From: Neurospora crassa OR74A
Taxonomy: Eukaryota > Ascomycota > Sordariomycetes > Sordariales > Sordariaceae
Assembly: GCF_000182925.2 (NCBI RefSeq)
Contig: NC_026506.1
Location: 1,364,001-1,428,000, forward strand
Length of the DNA: 64,000 bases
Direction: 5' to 3'
Under the pieces are notes generated by a model that made no database searches, had not been told where the DNA came from, and was given only the letters and a program-made list of their open reading frames with translations. The position numbers were made by a program, and so were the translations under genes. Shown here piece after piece: positions 44,888 to 56,032 of this stretch (within the stretch, counting starts at the first letter, position 1; the number at the start of each line of letters is the position of its first letter).

Positions 44888-47529
44888 ATGGGCAACGCAA
44901 ACACAAAGGAGTCCCGCGGCGATGACAGCGGCCGCCGTGGCCTCCACTCCGCCCTTGACGCCGGTATAGGCTCCTCGACACAGTCTGGCAGGGAGTCATC
45001 TAGGAGGAACCGCAACACCAGACACGATCTCACTGGACTTTTGGGGCGCGCTGCAGGAGGCTCGAGCTCGCACGCCGATGAGCGCCATGAACGCAAGGAG
45101 ACAAAGCAGGAGAGGGAGGCCAGGAGGCTGGAGAAGGAGCGCGTTGCCCGGCTACAAGAGCGAGAGCGGAGCATGAAAGAGGAGCATGTTGACGGTGGCT
45201 ATCTCGTCACCATGGGTACCTATGTCGGGCCTGAGGACTTTAATAAACAGATCGTCAGGCAGTTGATGGTATGTGCGCTCAAAGCCATGATATCAACTCC
45301 TATCAAGCATATTCCTAACTCGTATCATCCCTCTAGATTGAGCGTAAACTTGCTCCATTTTGGCGAGGACTAAACGACTTCGACGAGAACTGGACCGAGC
45401 CTCAAATCATCGCTGCCGCGCGAGGCCTGCCGATCCCCGCTGCCGGCGAAACTCCCCCGGATGAGTTGATCCCACGACCGCGCTCGCCTGCTTCACCGAC
45501 CGACGCGAGCTCAAATACCAACCACCTGACAGTCCCCATCGGCGGTCGCAGCCTCTCCACAGCTTCTGAGCATAGCACGTCCAATGCGGGCTCTGCGCTA
45601 CCCTCTCCCGGTTCCGGCAAAGGGAGCAGTTCGCCATTTAAGCCCACGCGAGGAAAGGCTATTGCTGCTGTCTTGGGAGGAGGATCTTGTCGCAATGGTT
45701 CGAGTACAGAAATTGCGCCCCGCGAAATCATGTTACCCAACGATCCCTTTGTCAACGGACAACCCCTCGAAGTTTTCCTCTACAAGAACGCTACCGAATG
45801 TCCGATCTGCTTCTTGACGTACCCTCCATACTTGAACCACACCCGCTGCTGCGACCAGCCCATTTGCAGCGAATGCTTCGTCCAGATTAAGCGGCCGGAT
45901 CCCCATTTCCCAGAGGGACACAACGAGAACGATCCGAATAACAATCCCGAGGAGTCCGCGGGGCTCTTGGTATCTGAGCCCGCTTGCTGCCCCTACTGCA
46001 CGCAACCCGACTTTGGCGTCACTTATGAGCCGCCACCATTCCGTCGCGGTCTGACCTATGCCATTTCACCCCTAGCGCTCGGAAGCACAAGCGCAGCCAT
46101 GTCGTCCGAAAGTTCAGTCAATTCAGGATCTCTGTCTCCCGGTGTCGCTTCACCAGGTGGCCGTCGTCGCAACCAGTCATTGTCTGCCAACGCACCGAAT
46201 GTCGTTCTGACGGATAAAGTCCGGCCAGAATGGGCAACCAAGTTGCAGGCCGCACGAGCACACTTGGCGAGGCGCGCTGCTGCTGCGACAGCCTTACACA
46301 CAGCAGCGTTCTTGATGAACAACAACGAGTCTCGTGCGCTTAGGAGTCGCTTCGGGCGTCGGAATACCGGAGGCTCTGGGTCAGCATCGGCTACTCCTGG
46401 CAACGGCGATGAGAATCGGGGTACCGGCCCAGCTACTCCTGCTAATGCTGGTGCTACTGCCAATACAGATCGCGCCGCCGGTTCTAGTGGCAACGGAAAC
46501 CGACGTAGCCGGTTGGAAGATCTAGAAGAGATGATGTTCGCCGAGGCCATTCGCTTATCCTTGGCTGCGGAAGAGGAGCGCAAGAAGAAGGCTGAAAAGG
46601 AGGAACAGAAGGAGGCAAAGAAACGCGAAAAGGAACGGGAGAAGGCAGAAAAGAAGGCAGAGAAGGCAGCAGCCAAAGCCGCAGCGAAACAGGGCGGACC
46701 CTATGAGGCAAGCCGCAGTGGGCACAGCTCGGCTAGTGGAAGTAGCCTGAGTCTACCTGGGCTGAGTTTCGGTAGGAAGCGTGGAAATAGTGCTGCCAGC
46801 AACCTCCGAGTCGAAGCCAGCGTAGCCAGCGCTATGGCATCCACGGGTGCCGCCATGACGACGCCAGCAGCTCCCGGAGCGCTAGCGCCAGATTCGAGCA
46901 CCAAGGACAAGGGTAAAGCCGTTGACAGAAGTGCGGGCGCAGCGAGCAATGACGCTTCTGCTCGCCCCATTCCGTCTCCCCAGCCGATGGCTGGACCGTC
47001 ACATCTTCGCCAGATGAGCAGTGCCTCGTCTGCATCTTCGTCTGCGGTGGAAAGTAACCAGGGCAGCTATGTGCCGCCCTCTAACCTCCAGGATCCTCGC
47101 GGTAGCGGTCTCAGTTTAGGTGGCCGTTCTGGGGTTAGCGAAGACGGCGACGAGCAGGACAGGGACCCAAGCACCAGCACTGAGCCCATGTTCAACTTCA
47201 GAAGTTTGGCCGAGGTGGTTGGCGTGAGCATCGAGGGCGAGCACGCCGGCAAGCGTCTCAGTCAAATCAATGCCGACGGGCAAGCGATCGAGGGAGAAGA
47301 TGAGACGGCAAAGTCTGGTGAAGGTGCTGGCGAGCATGTAGAGCATGTCTTGGATTCGCAGACAACCGGTATTTCGGAGCAGGACTCGGAGATCAACTCG
47401 CAACCTCCCCGCTTAACTGTCACGCTCGATTCGCCGGCGACATCGGTCGGGGACGTCAGTACTGCCAGCGACTCGAAGCATGTCGGCAACGAGACAACTG
47501 TGGAGCATGCGACACAGGTCACGCTGTGA
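44888..47529 (+). CDS. Sip5-like RING-type zinc finger protein, probably N-myristoylated
   Basis: Two exons, 44888-45268 and 45337-47529, give 857 residues. The 68-nt intron has GTATGT donor and CTAAC branch. The start MGNANTKES fits the myristoylation rule (Gly2, small residue then Thr/Ser at 6), as in yeast Sip5. The block [20 protein letters not shown] followed by [15 protein letters not shown] is characteristic of the Sip5 family. A RING-like zinc site ([30 protein letters not shown], then ACCPYC) covers about residues 280-345. A coiled, Lys/Glu/Ala-rich helix (about 538-578) follows, then a Ser-rich disordered tail. Yeast Sip5 binds Snf1 kinase and Reg1/Glc7 phosphatase in glucose signalling. 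Whether this protein is an E3 ligase is not shown. The leader is long, with upstream ATGs. Confidence 0.88.
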
Positions 47530-48538
47530 TCAGTCACTGGCAGCGAAAACAAGAGAAGCACAGAAAACAAGCACAGAAATACAGGCTAGGAAGAGCACCC
47601 GGGATCACAGAAACAGTCCAAATCGCAAGAGACAATAAGCTCTTGGTGTAGGAGTAGGAAGTGCGAAGGAAGATTGATCAATTTGAGAAGGAAAAGAAGG
47701 AAGGAAGCGAAGAAGGATGTTAGGCGTATGGAAGAGCAACACCATTACCAATACCACCATTGACTCGTCAAGTTTGTCTGTATGTGCCAGGGAGGAGAAA
47801 GAACATCTAGGAGGACCAATTGATTTTGTATATCCCACAACCACCTACTACCAACTTTGTTTTGCCCGCCACTGCTGTTGAACACATTATCCCCAAGGGT
47901 TATTTTCGGTTCTTTTCTTACTAAACAGATTCAACAGCACACAAAGACGAACATAATGAGGAGTTTCATGGTTGCTCATTGACCATGGACGAATTTAGAT
48001 TCTGGAGTCTTACCCATGGTGACTTAACAGGGATGATTTTCTTGCGTTTGGCATTTTGGCGTGGAAGCTGCTGAAGTAGGTTGCCATTGCGTTTTTTGTT
48101 TGATTTGAGAACTGGGAGGGGGGTCTATGGATAGGAAAACAGAGAACCATCACGTTCAAGGTAATTAGCGACTCAGTAGGTAGGGAAGGATATTCGACCA
48201 TATCACAGACAACAGCGTATGACAATCAAGATTGTTTTGCTTCGAAGATGTCGGTGAGTTTTTCGAATGTGTCAGGAAGAATGATGGGTCGTCGCGCAAT
48301 GAGTCATATATAATCGCCTAGGCTCGTAGAGTATTATCTTGCCGAACCATGTCGGTATCTTCTGTGTTAAGTACCTAGAGGTAGGTAGTCTGACATGACT
48401 TCCTTGCGCGGAACAAAGAAGGGAGGAGTGATGGGCGAGGCAACATTGACAGTGTGCCCTGTTTGTTGCTATGATGTGGGAGACATTGTGCAGGGACTAT
48501 AGGTACCATCGTTGCAAACGCTTATACAGCAAATAAAA
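47530..48538. other. intergenic, 3' flank of sip5 and upstream of tRNA-Tyr
   Basis: About 1 kb. A purine-rich 3' UTR-like stretch covers 47540-47740; a TACCTAGAGGTAGGTAG motif lies at about 48371-48389. Nothing else seen. Confidence 0.55.
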
Positions 48539-48627
48539 CCCCTTGTGGTGTAGTTGGATATCACGTTCGGCTGTAATTGTCTAGATTGTATACCGAAAGG
48601 TCACCGGCTCGATTCCGGTCGAGGGGA
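48539..48627 (+). tRNA. tRNA-Tyr (GTA) with 15-nt intron
   Basis: The cloverleaf closes: acceptor CCCCTTG/CGAGGGG with discriminator A at 48627; C1-G72 is the eukaryotic tyrosine identity pair. The anticodon stem TTCGG/CCGAA encloses a loop of CT, anticodon GTA (48573-48575), A37, then an intron at 48577-48591. The T arm is ACCGG/CCGGT with loop CTCGATT. The D arm (GGTGTAGTTGGATATCAC) resembles glutamate tRNAs, but the anticodon and intron position fit Tyr. Confidence 0.9.
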
Positions 48628-49260
48628 ATTTCTTTTTTTGAACTTCTTTATCCGTCGCAGTGTTGCTCTGTGGCTCCCATTATTGCGCATCACTACCAGG
48701 TGTTTCCTTTTTTTCTTTTTGGTCTTTTTGGCATTGATTGCCAACGGGCCCCAAATTGCTATCCTATTACAATCAAATTCTGGTCAGCTATTCCTAAGTC
48801 CCTACGTATGAAGCGAAACATTCATCTCTTTGGTATTCCCTCCGAAGTTCTATTCATTCTCCAGGCTGGTACGCCAGATTCCTTCCTTCCCATTGTCTCT
48901 CCCACTCCAGTCCCATTGTCCGTTGTCTACTCCAACTGGTCGGGTTCCAATCCCCAATCCCCAATCCAATCCAATCCCCGATCTCCATCATCTCATACTC
49001 GATCGCCCGGCCGGCTTCCATCCCGCTCCCGAGGGCTCGGCGCGGTTCCGCTTTCAACCACAATCCACTCCACTCCACACCACATTTTCCAAATTCCCTC
49101 ATTAGTTGGTTCTTCCTAAGCCCGCAAGTTCCAACCGGTCCACATCACCTCACCTCACTCTTTATTCTTCTTTAGACCACCCTTCCCTTTCCCTTTTATG
49201 AGCCATTTTATCATTTCCCCTTTCTCAACAACAACTACAAATAGTTCAACTAACTGAATG
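48628..49260. other. spacer between tRNA-Tyr and tRNA-Met
   Basis: About 630 bp, T-rich just after the tRNA (polymerase III termination) and with CAATCC tandem repeats at about 48950-48980. No coding sequence seen. Confidence 0.6.
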
Positions 49261-49383
49261 GGGACCTTGGCGCAGTTGGCTAGCGCGCAGGTCTCATACT
49301 AACTCACAATGTATGATCTGACTGACTTCTCAAACAGTTTCAGAGGAATCCTGAGGTCGGGAGTTCGAGCCTCCCAGGTCCCA
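49261..49383 (+). tRNA. elongator tRNA-Met (CAT) with 49-nt intron
   Basis: Acceptor GGGACCT/AGGTCCC with A73 at 49383; D arm GGCGCAGTTGGCTAGCGC; anticodon CAT at 49295-49297 followed by A37. An intron of about 49 nt (49299-49347) follows; then A38 and the stem TCCTG resume. The T arm is GGGAG TTCGAGC CTCCC. G1-C72 and a normal TTCGA loop mark the elongator, not the initiator. A T-run follows at 49386. Confidence 0.92.
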
Positions 49384-50968
49384 ATCTTTTTTTGACACTT
49401 TTTTTGCACTTCATCAATCCTTTTTTTTTTTTTTTCTTTTCCCATTCCATTATACTCAGAGAGTTAGGTTAATTTGTTACAGCTGTGCGATACATGCAAT
49501 GCAGTACCTGGTAGTCTGAATATTCCATCTTTCTTGATAAATTAATGTAGTGGTGTCCTTTTGCTGCCTACACTAGGGCCTAGGAGGACATGTCTTCGTA
49601 ACGTACCTAGGTAGGTGAGTACCTTGCTGGATGGAGGGTTGACTTTTGATTAATGTGTCTTGCTTTGTATCTCAAAGTTGATCGAAGCGCTGCCCCTGGA
49701 GTTAAGATTGCGAACTATTGGTATCGACATGAACGCATGAAATGGGGTTTTGAATAGGTCATCACTCTCGAGACGGATCAACTTACGGTCAGATACACGG
49801 CAGAGAGACAACAGTAACTCCCTACTGTAGTGGTGTTAACTGGCCTTGTTCTGCAAAGGTTTCTGGTCATGTTCTCTTTGCGTTCTGCTCAGTTTGCGGG
49901 CATGGGAAATTCTCATCCATATCAGTTTTCTGCCGAATATTCCACCATCTGTCATCTTCCTGGTCGAAAACCCGTTCTTATCCCTCATGTTTTTGCGCCC
50001 TGCCGCCTTAACTTCCTCTCCACAGCTACCCCCTCAGGAGCGTGCATGCAGTGAGAAAAGGTGGCAGGTAGCGATAAGGAACGAAGCTCCAAGTCACCAC
50101 CACGCTCGGCAAAATTGTTTTTTTTCGTTGTGAATCAACGATGATGGTCGAAGTCGAATGTTCAAGTTCCGAAAAAGAGCCGTCGCATTGTCATCCCCCG
50201 TCCAAAGTGTTGCCTCGATGGCGATCAATGAACCTATAAGCAGTCAGTAGTAATGACTCTGGCGAGTCGCCTGTAGTCAGTCACAAAGGTAAGAAGGAAC
50301 AGGGAGAAAGAAGGAAGGGCAAATTGATTTCGTGGGAAAGCCCCACTGGGCCTATGGATGAGAAGCCCCAAGCCCCCCTTCCCCCAAAGGGCCGAGGGTA
50401 AAAGCAACAATAGGAGAAGGGGGAAGGGGGGTTTTGGGCTGCGGAGCTAAATGAACTGAAAGACCGATGTTCGCCAAAAAGATTGCCGAGGCAAGCTTTG
50501 TTCACGCGCTTGCCGCTTTATGATAGTATACAGATATCTGCTGGGGTAAGCATCGGCCCCAAAGAGGGCCCAGAGTTCAGCGATAAGAACTCATGGCAGA
50601 AAGCTAAATGCGCTTGTCCATGGCAGGACGAACTGCCGTTTGGAATGGCAGATGCGCTGAAACAAGAAAAGTGGTACAAGGGGGAAGAGCAAAATCTTTC
50701 GAGCCGTCGTCAGGCATATCAAAGGGGGTATCGTATGCTTCCATGGCCACTGAGATCTCAGGGCCCGATCTGCGTCGCTCCGTTGCCGCCGCAGTTGGAT
50801 GCAGGTATTCCGTATTTCGCCAACGCCACAAACGTCAAGTCTCTCCGTGTACGGTCATCAACCAGTCGTGATACGCATGAGTTTTGTCGCGCATATCTGA
50901 GCACATCGGAGACACTGAACCTAGCAGAGAAACTCGTGCGTCAGAACTCATGGCATAATGCTTACCAC
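49384..50968. other. 1.6-kb intergenic, downstream of tRNA-Met and 3' of Trf4 gene
   Basis: T-tract at 49419-49437 and a TACCTAGGTAGGTGAGTACC motif at about 49604-49623. Frames in 50.4-51.1 kb are antisense to or beyond the Trf4 3' end and not protein-like. No confident gene. Confidence 0.5.
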
Positions 50969-53329
50969 CTAGCGTCTCCGAGGACCGGCTGGGCCATTAG
51001 GCGCTGCCAGCTTCTCCAGATGGGCTCGCTGATTTCGGAACGTCGAGTAATTGCCCGCCAAAATGACCTCCAAAATGCTGGCATTGCGCCGATCAGGGGA
51101 CTGAGCTAGCTGCGCCATGCGTTCTGCAAGCAGTTCATAGGCTTGCTTGAAAAGTGCCACGATCGTGCCGGTGTTACTGGAGCCGCCAGCAATGTCGTTC
51201 TCCGAGTTGTTGGGGTCGATGATCGAAAATCGGTCATAGTTCTTGTACGCAAAGGTGTTGATCTTGTGCTGTATAATGCATCAGCCGAAGCGAGCGCAGG
51301 GCATACAATAATGAGCACTTACCTTGGGAAGATATTTGGGCGGGTTCAGACAAATCGCCGTGGTCCGGTAGTTGAACCGGTTACCATAGAGGTCAAAGAA
51401 ATGCATCAAAAGGTCCCCGACGTGATGGTTCGGATCCATAGATCCGCTTTGTATTTGGGGCATCAGCTGAAGCATGCTGGTGACCAAGCAGGTGACAGTG
51501 AAGCCTCCTATACCGCCGTTGACCGGCTCGTTCAGGCCCCTCATGCAAAGGAAATGCTTGATCAGCGTGACCAGAACAGGCATCACAGGGAACTGATCTC
51601 TCCAGGCATGGAACGTCTTGATAGCCTGCAAGCCCGTGTCATTCTCAAAGGACACATCAATCTTGAGGCCTGTCCTGGAGTCAACCCACTTAACCAGCGG
51701 CACTTTGGCAAAGGCGATGATCTCAACCTCGTTCTGGAACGCAAGTTTGCGTTGCTTGAGGGCGTCACTGAGCCTGTACATGGTCCTTCTAGTGTCATAC
51801 TTGGCCCGATAGTTCCTTTTGAACTGATCGGAGCAGAGGACCATGTCCATGTCACCGGTAGGTAGGTAAAGTCCGGACGGGAACGATCCGAAAGGATAGA
51901 CCCCAGCGTCAGAAAAGGTGTTGCGAACAAACCTGTTGATTTCGTCGAGCACCTCCTCGCGGATACGTTTCTCGAAAGCACGAGGCTTAACGTATTCGTA
52001 AAAATCAATGATCTCTTTGTGCAGCCAACGGCCCATCGTGGGGCTGGCCGAATGATCTTCGGCATCTCTCATCCAGGGGCAGGAGTCCTGGCTGGGGACT
52101 GCTCGCCACTCAGGCTGAATCTTTCCACCTACAGGCGCCCTGGTTGCCTTCTTCAGCCTAGCATGAGGCAACTTGATCTCGTCGTCGTGGGTACGCTTCC
52201 TGCTACCCAAAGCAGAAGGAGTGGGGTCATCGAAAGTGGGACGAGTCTTGGGTAGGTTCTTGGGTATGTTCCTGGGTGCCGGAGGAAGTGGGGCCGAGTC
52301 CTCTTCGTCATCAGTGCCTGTGAGATCAATAGTTCCTGTCTCAGGCTTCTTGTCCACAGGCTGCCTAACCTCAGACTTCTTGGAGGGCTGCTTAGCCCTC
52401 AAATCCTCGCTTGCGGCCGCAACGGGAACAAGAGAAAGGGAATCACGCGCTGCTTTGCCAGTGGGCTTCGCCTCCTGGATGATCTCGATGTCACTGTCGC
52501 TATCGGAATTAAACATGATGATCTCGTCCAGGTCGTTGGGGAGCGCGGTCTTTGTTTCGGCAGCGGTTTGCACACGAGCCTTTCTGATCATCTGCACAAC
52601 ATCCTTGGTCTTGCGCTCCCGAGCACCCTCGGGAGGGAGTGCAGTGTAGGGGTCGGGGTTGGACCACTTGGGGGTGTTGTTGGCGCTGGTCGACTGATCA
52701 AGCGCAGTGCGAGCACGCTTGGTCGACGGCTCGGCATCTTCAGCAGCCTCATCTCCAGAGATGTCCATCTCGGCCTCATCACTGTCGGACAGTTCGTCGA
52801 CATTCCGGTAGAGCACGCCCGTCTCGGGATTGTAGAGGGCCTCTTCATTTCCAGACTCATGGGTACCGCTCAATAGCTCGCGCTCAGCCGCAACAAAAGG
52901 ACGCCACGGTTTCCTAAAACCTCCGTGGGGGCCAGCGTTGCGGCCTCGTCCACGGCCACTGGGTCTTCCGTGGCGACGATCGCCTCTGGGAGAGTGGGCT
53001 CTGCGGCCATTGTAGGACTGCCTGTTGTCGTTGGGACGGTAGTTGTCGTAGCTCGAATTGCTGACTCCCGGCGGCTTCTCTACTCTAAACGAGAAATCAC
53101 CCTGAGGAGGCCGGTAATTGTCGCGATCTCTTCCACCGCCACCGCCACCGTTGTTGCGGTTGGAGTAGTTGTCGGAGGGACGGTACGATGTCGGCTGGGG
53201 AGGTCGGGCAGGGAGACCATGAGGGCCATTCGGCGCGCGTTGTTGATAGCCATTGCGGTCGTCCCGAGGGTCGTTACCACGACGTCGACCGCCGCCGCCG
53301 CCACCGCCGTTCTGGTATCGTTGTGACAT
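50969..53329 (-). CDS. Trf4/Pap2-type non-canonical poly(A) polymerase (TRAMP complex)
   Basis: Two exons, 53329-51323 and 51268-50969, give 768 residues; the 54-nt intron has donor GTAAGT and branch CTGAT. The start at MSQRYQNGG avoids an unlikely upstream extension. The N-terminal half is disordered, RGG/Gly-rich and acidic. The nucleotidyltransferase core begins around HKEIIDFYEYVKPRAFEKRI and contains GSFPSGLYLPTGDMDMVL (about 476-493: GS motif and the first two metal-binding Asp) and LKIDVSFEND (third Asp, about 557). The PAP-associated domain follows, with GGIGGFTVTCLV, HVGDLLMHFFDLYG and, after the intron, YDRFSIIDPNNSENDIAGGS, the conserved nucleotide-recognition block. It adds short A tails to nuclear RNAs for exosome decay. 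The Cid family is excluded by the overall layout. Confidence 0.92.
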
Positions 53330-54022
53330 GCTAAAACTAGCAGTTATGGGTTTATGCGATACTGACCACGATAAAGCGCATCGAGTGAGTGCTCGGTATC
53401 GGAGCACAAGAGGATGAGGTTGATTCCACAAGGGGGGCAAAATACGCTGAGAGGTGGAAATGTTCACCTTGTCATTTAATTTTTTTTTAAAAGTCAGAGG
53501 TAAAAGTTGAGTGGGGCAACATTGATGGGATTTGTAGTGGTCGGGTTGCAGAGTTCAGTTGCCGTGACGGGAGCGGGAGTGTGCTCTCAACAGTGGAAGT
53601 GAAGTGATGGATGACGGAAGGCAGGGCTGCCCGGTCCCAGTCGAGATTTCCACAAGGCCCTAGGCTGCGCTGTGTGTGTGTGTCTCCGGTGTGTTGTGCC
53701 CGCTGCCGCAGTGGCAGGCGCCGGCAGGTTCCGTTCTCACTCTCCGGCGCTGTCAGGTCAGCGAGTCTTTAGTGTACACTTGCGGCGGCGGAAATGATGA
53801 AATGCCAAGCAAGAGAACCCCAGCCCGTCGAGGTCCGGGTGGCACTGACAACCCTTATCGTTCCCCTTATCAGCAGGTCCCGTCGTCGATGCAAGTGGAA
53901 ACCCAAACAATTGACGGTTCTTGCGACAACAACCGCGACGCGACTCTCCCACGCACTTCAAGCTACGAGGGCCGGGGCGCGAGAGGGATTCAATTGTCAG
54001 CAGCTGTTGTTTCAGTACTGTC
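53330..54022. other. divergent promoter of Trf4 and arp6 genes
   Basis: About 690 bp with a T/A run near 53479-53490 and a GT microsatellite at about 53671-53682. No gene. Confidence 0.6.
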
Positions 54023-55417
54023 ATGACCGGACGAGGAGGGGCTAAAAAGTCCCGGGCGGCAGGGCCGGCACCCCCCACGACAACCCTGGTTCTCGACAAC
54101 GGCGCCGACACCATCAAGGCTGGATTCGTCTCCGATGACAAGAGCGACGGCAAGCCTCGCATCATTCCGAATTGCCTCGCTCGAGACCGTCACAGGAAGA
54201 TCTATGTCGGCTCGGAACTCGAAAAATGCAAGGACTTCAGCGAATTGGCCTTCAGGCGCCCCGTCGAAAAGGGCTTTATCGTCAACTGGGAGGCCCAGAA
54301 AGAGATCTGGGATCGCGAGTTCTTCGACGATAAAGCTGCGCAGAAATGCGACCCATCAGACACCAGGCTCATTCTCACAGAGCAACCAAATTCATTGCCT
54401 TCTCTCCAAACACACTGTGACCAGATCGTCTTTGAGGAGTATGGCTTTGCGAGTTACTACCGTGGCCTGGGTATGTCGCCTCCTAGAGAGCTGTTAGGGA
54501 AAGGGTGCTGACCTTGTTTTCTAGGTCCTGTCTTCAACGCGTACCGGGACATACAATCCATCTTCCGAACACCCCAATCCACCATAGACAGTCCAGCCCA
54601 AGTCATCCTGCTCATCGACTCGGGTTACTCTCACACCACCGTTACGCCTATCCTCCAAGGCCGACCGCTACATCCGGCCATACGAAGACTTGATGTGGGT
54701 GGCAAGCTCATGACCAATTATCTCACCAGGTTACTGTCCGTCCGCCACTTCGACATGCGCAACGAACCATACATTGTGAACGAGATGAAAGAAGCAGTCT
54801 GTTACACCTCCCTGGACTTCAAGGGAGACCTGGAAAAGACTTGGAAAGGGACGCGCGGCGAAAAGAGGGAGGACTACTTGAGCGGTGCTGGCATCGCCAA
54901 AGACTACGTTCTGCCCGACTCCCACACGCGCTTCCACGGTGTTGTCCGCGACTACGAGCCTGGTGTCTCGGCGCGCGCCCGCAAGGGCATTGTATCCACA
55001 GAGGACGTCCTGACGCTACGGAACGAGCGTTTTGTTGTTCCAGAGCTCCTCTTCAACCCTTCTGATATCGGCATCCGGCAACCTGGCATCGCCGACCTAG
55101 TCAAGCAGTCCCTCTTGGCTGTGCCAATTGGACTGTGGCCTGGCCTTCTGGCTAATATCGTAGTTGTGGGAGGAAACAGTCTCTCTGAAGGGTTCTGTCA
55201 GCGCTTGCAAACAGAGATTCTCAAGCGATTCCCCGATGAATGCAGGGTCAGAGTTGCCCGCCCGGAAGACCCTATCATCAGCACCTGGTTGGGAGCTGCC
55301 AATTTCGCCAAGCATGAACATGCCAGTAAGCTCGAGGTCACCAAGCAAGAGTATGAGGAACATGGAGCTGCTTGGGTGGCAAGAAAATTTGCTGCTGGGC
55401 TCGGACTCGACCCCTGA
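54023..55417 (+). CDS. arp6: actin-related protein Arp6 (SWR1 chromatin remodeller subunit)
   Basis: Two exons, 54023-54470 and 54525-55417, give 446 residues; the 54-nt intron has GTATGT donor and CTGAC branch. The ATG at 54023 starts MTGRGGAKKSR. The actin fold is evident: TLVLDNGADTIKAGFV (phosphate 1), NSLPSLQTHCDQIVFEEYGF, VILLIDSGYSHTTVTPILQG (phosphate 2), LDVGGKLMTNYLTRLLS, and VVVGGNSLSEGFCQRLQTE. The blocks PVEKGFIVNWEAQKEIWD and RPEDPIISTWLGAANFA are typical of Arp6. In yeast Arp6 is needed for Htz1 deposition by SWR1 and binds Swc6; in Neurospora it should act with H2A.Z. Confidence 0.94.
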
Positions 55418-56032
55418 GCATTTGCTTGGAGTCTATTATTGCCATTTTTGAAGCTTTCCAGGGTTCATTAGCCCATAAAGCGATTGCCAAGCGGCTCCCT
55501 ATGCTGCTTGATTGAGTGCCCGGCTGGATACTACCCAGACAAAAATGAGCAGGGTGGGCTAGTACGCTTTGCTTCTTGCCTGTCTCTGGACGTTGAGTGC
55601 CATACACTCTGTCTGAAAAGCGCCGTTCAATCCGAAACCCTGCCGTGCCATGCCAGAACACCAAGACTCTGTCTCGATGGGCTGGGTGTATAGACTGGGT
55701 GTTGATCTTGATTGAGATGCACTGGGGCAAAACCGCGCAACTGATCTCAGCTACCTACAGCTCTACACGGAAAAGCAGGTATCAGAGTTTCTGAGGGCGA
55801 GCTACTTGCCACCCTTGTGATACCCATGATGCTGCCTTTGGTAAAGTTTTCAAAATGGTTTGAAAAAAGGATCAACGCTAACCCTCGGAAAGAGACCAAA
55901 TCACACCATCGTCCTCATCAGTGGTTTGTTGTGATCGCCTGCAGCTTCTTTATTTTAAACAAACTTGGCTCAGACGAAGAATTTGGCCCATTTCACCTCC
56001 AAAGGTGCAAATAACCCAATATATATGAAGCT
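55418..56032. other. intergenic, convergent 3' regions
   Basis: About 615 bp between the arp6 stop and the oxidoreductase stop. No gene or repeat seen. Confidence 0.6.

Noticed and set aside
50483-51109. 208-codon plus-strand frame
   Set aside because: Its 3' part is antisense to the last exon of the Trf4-type gene; composition is that of a shadow frame.
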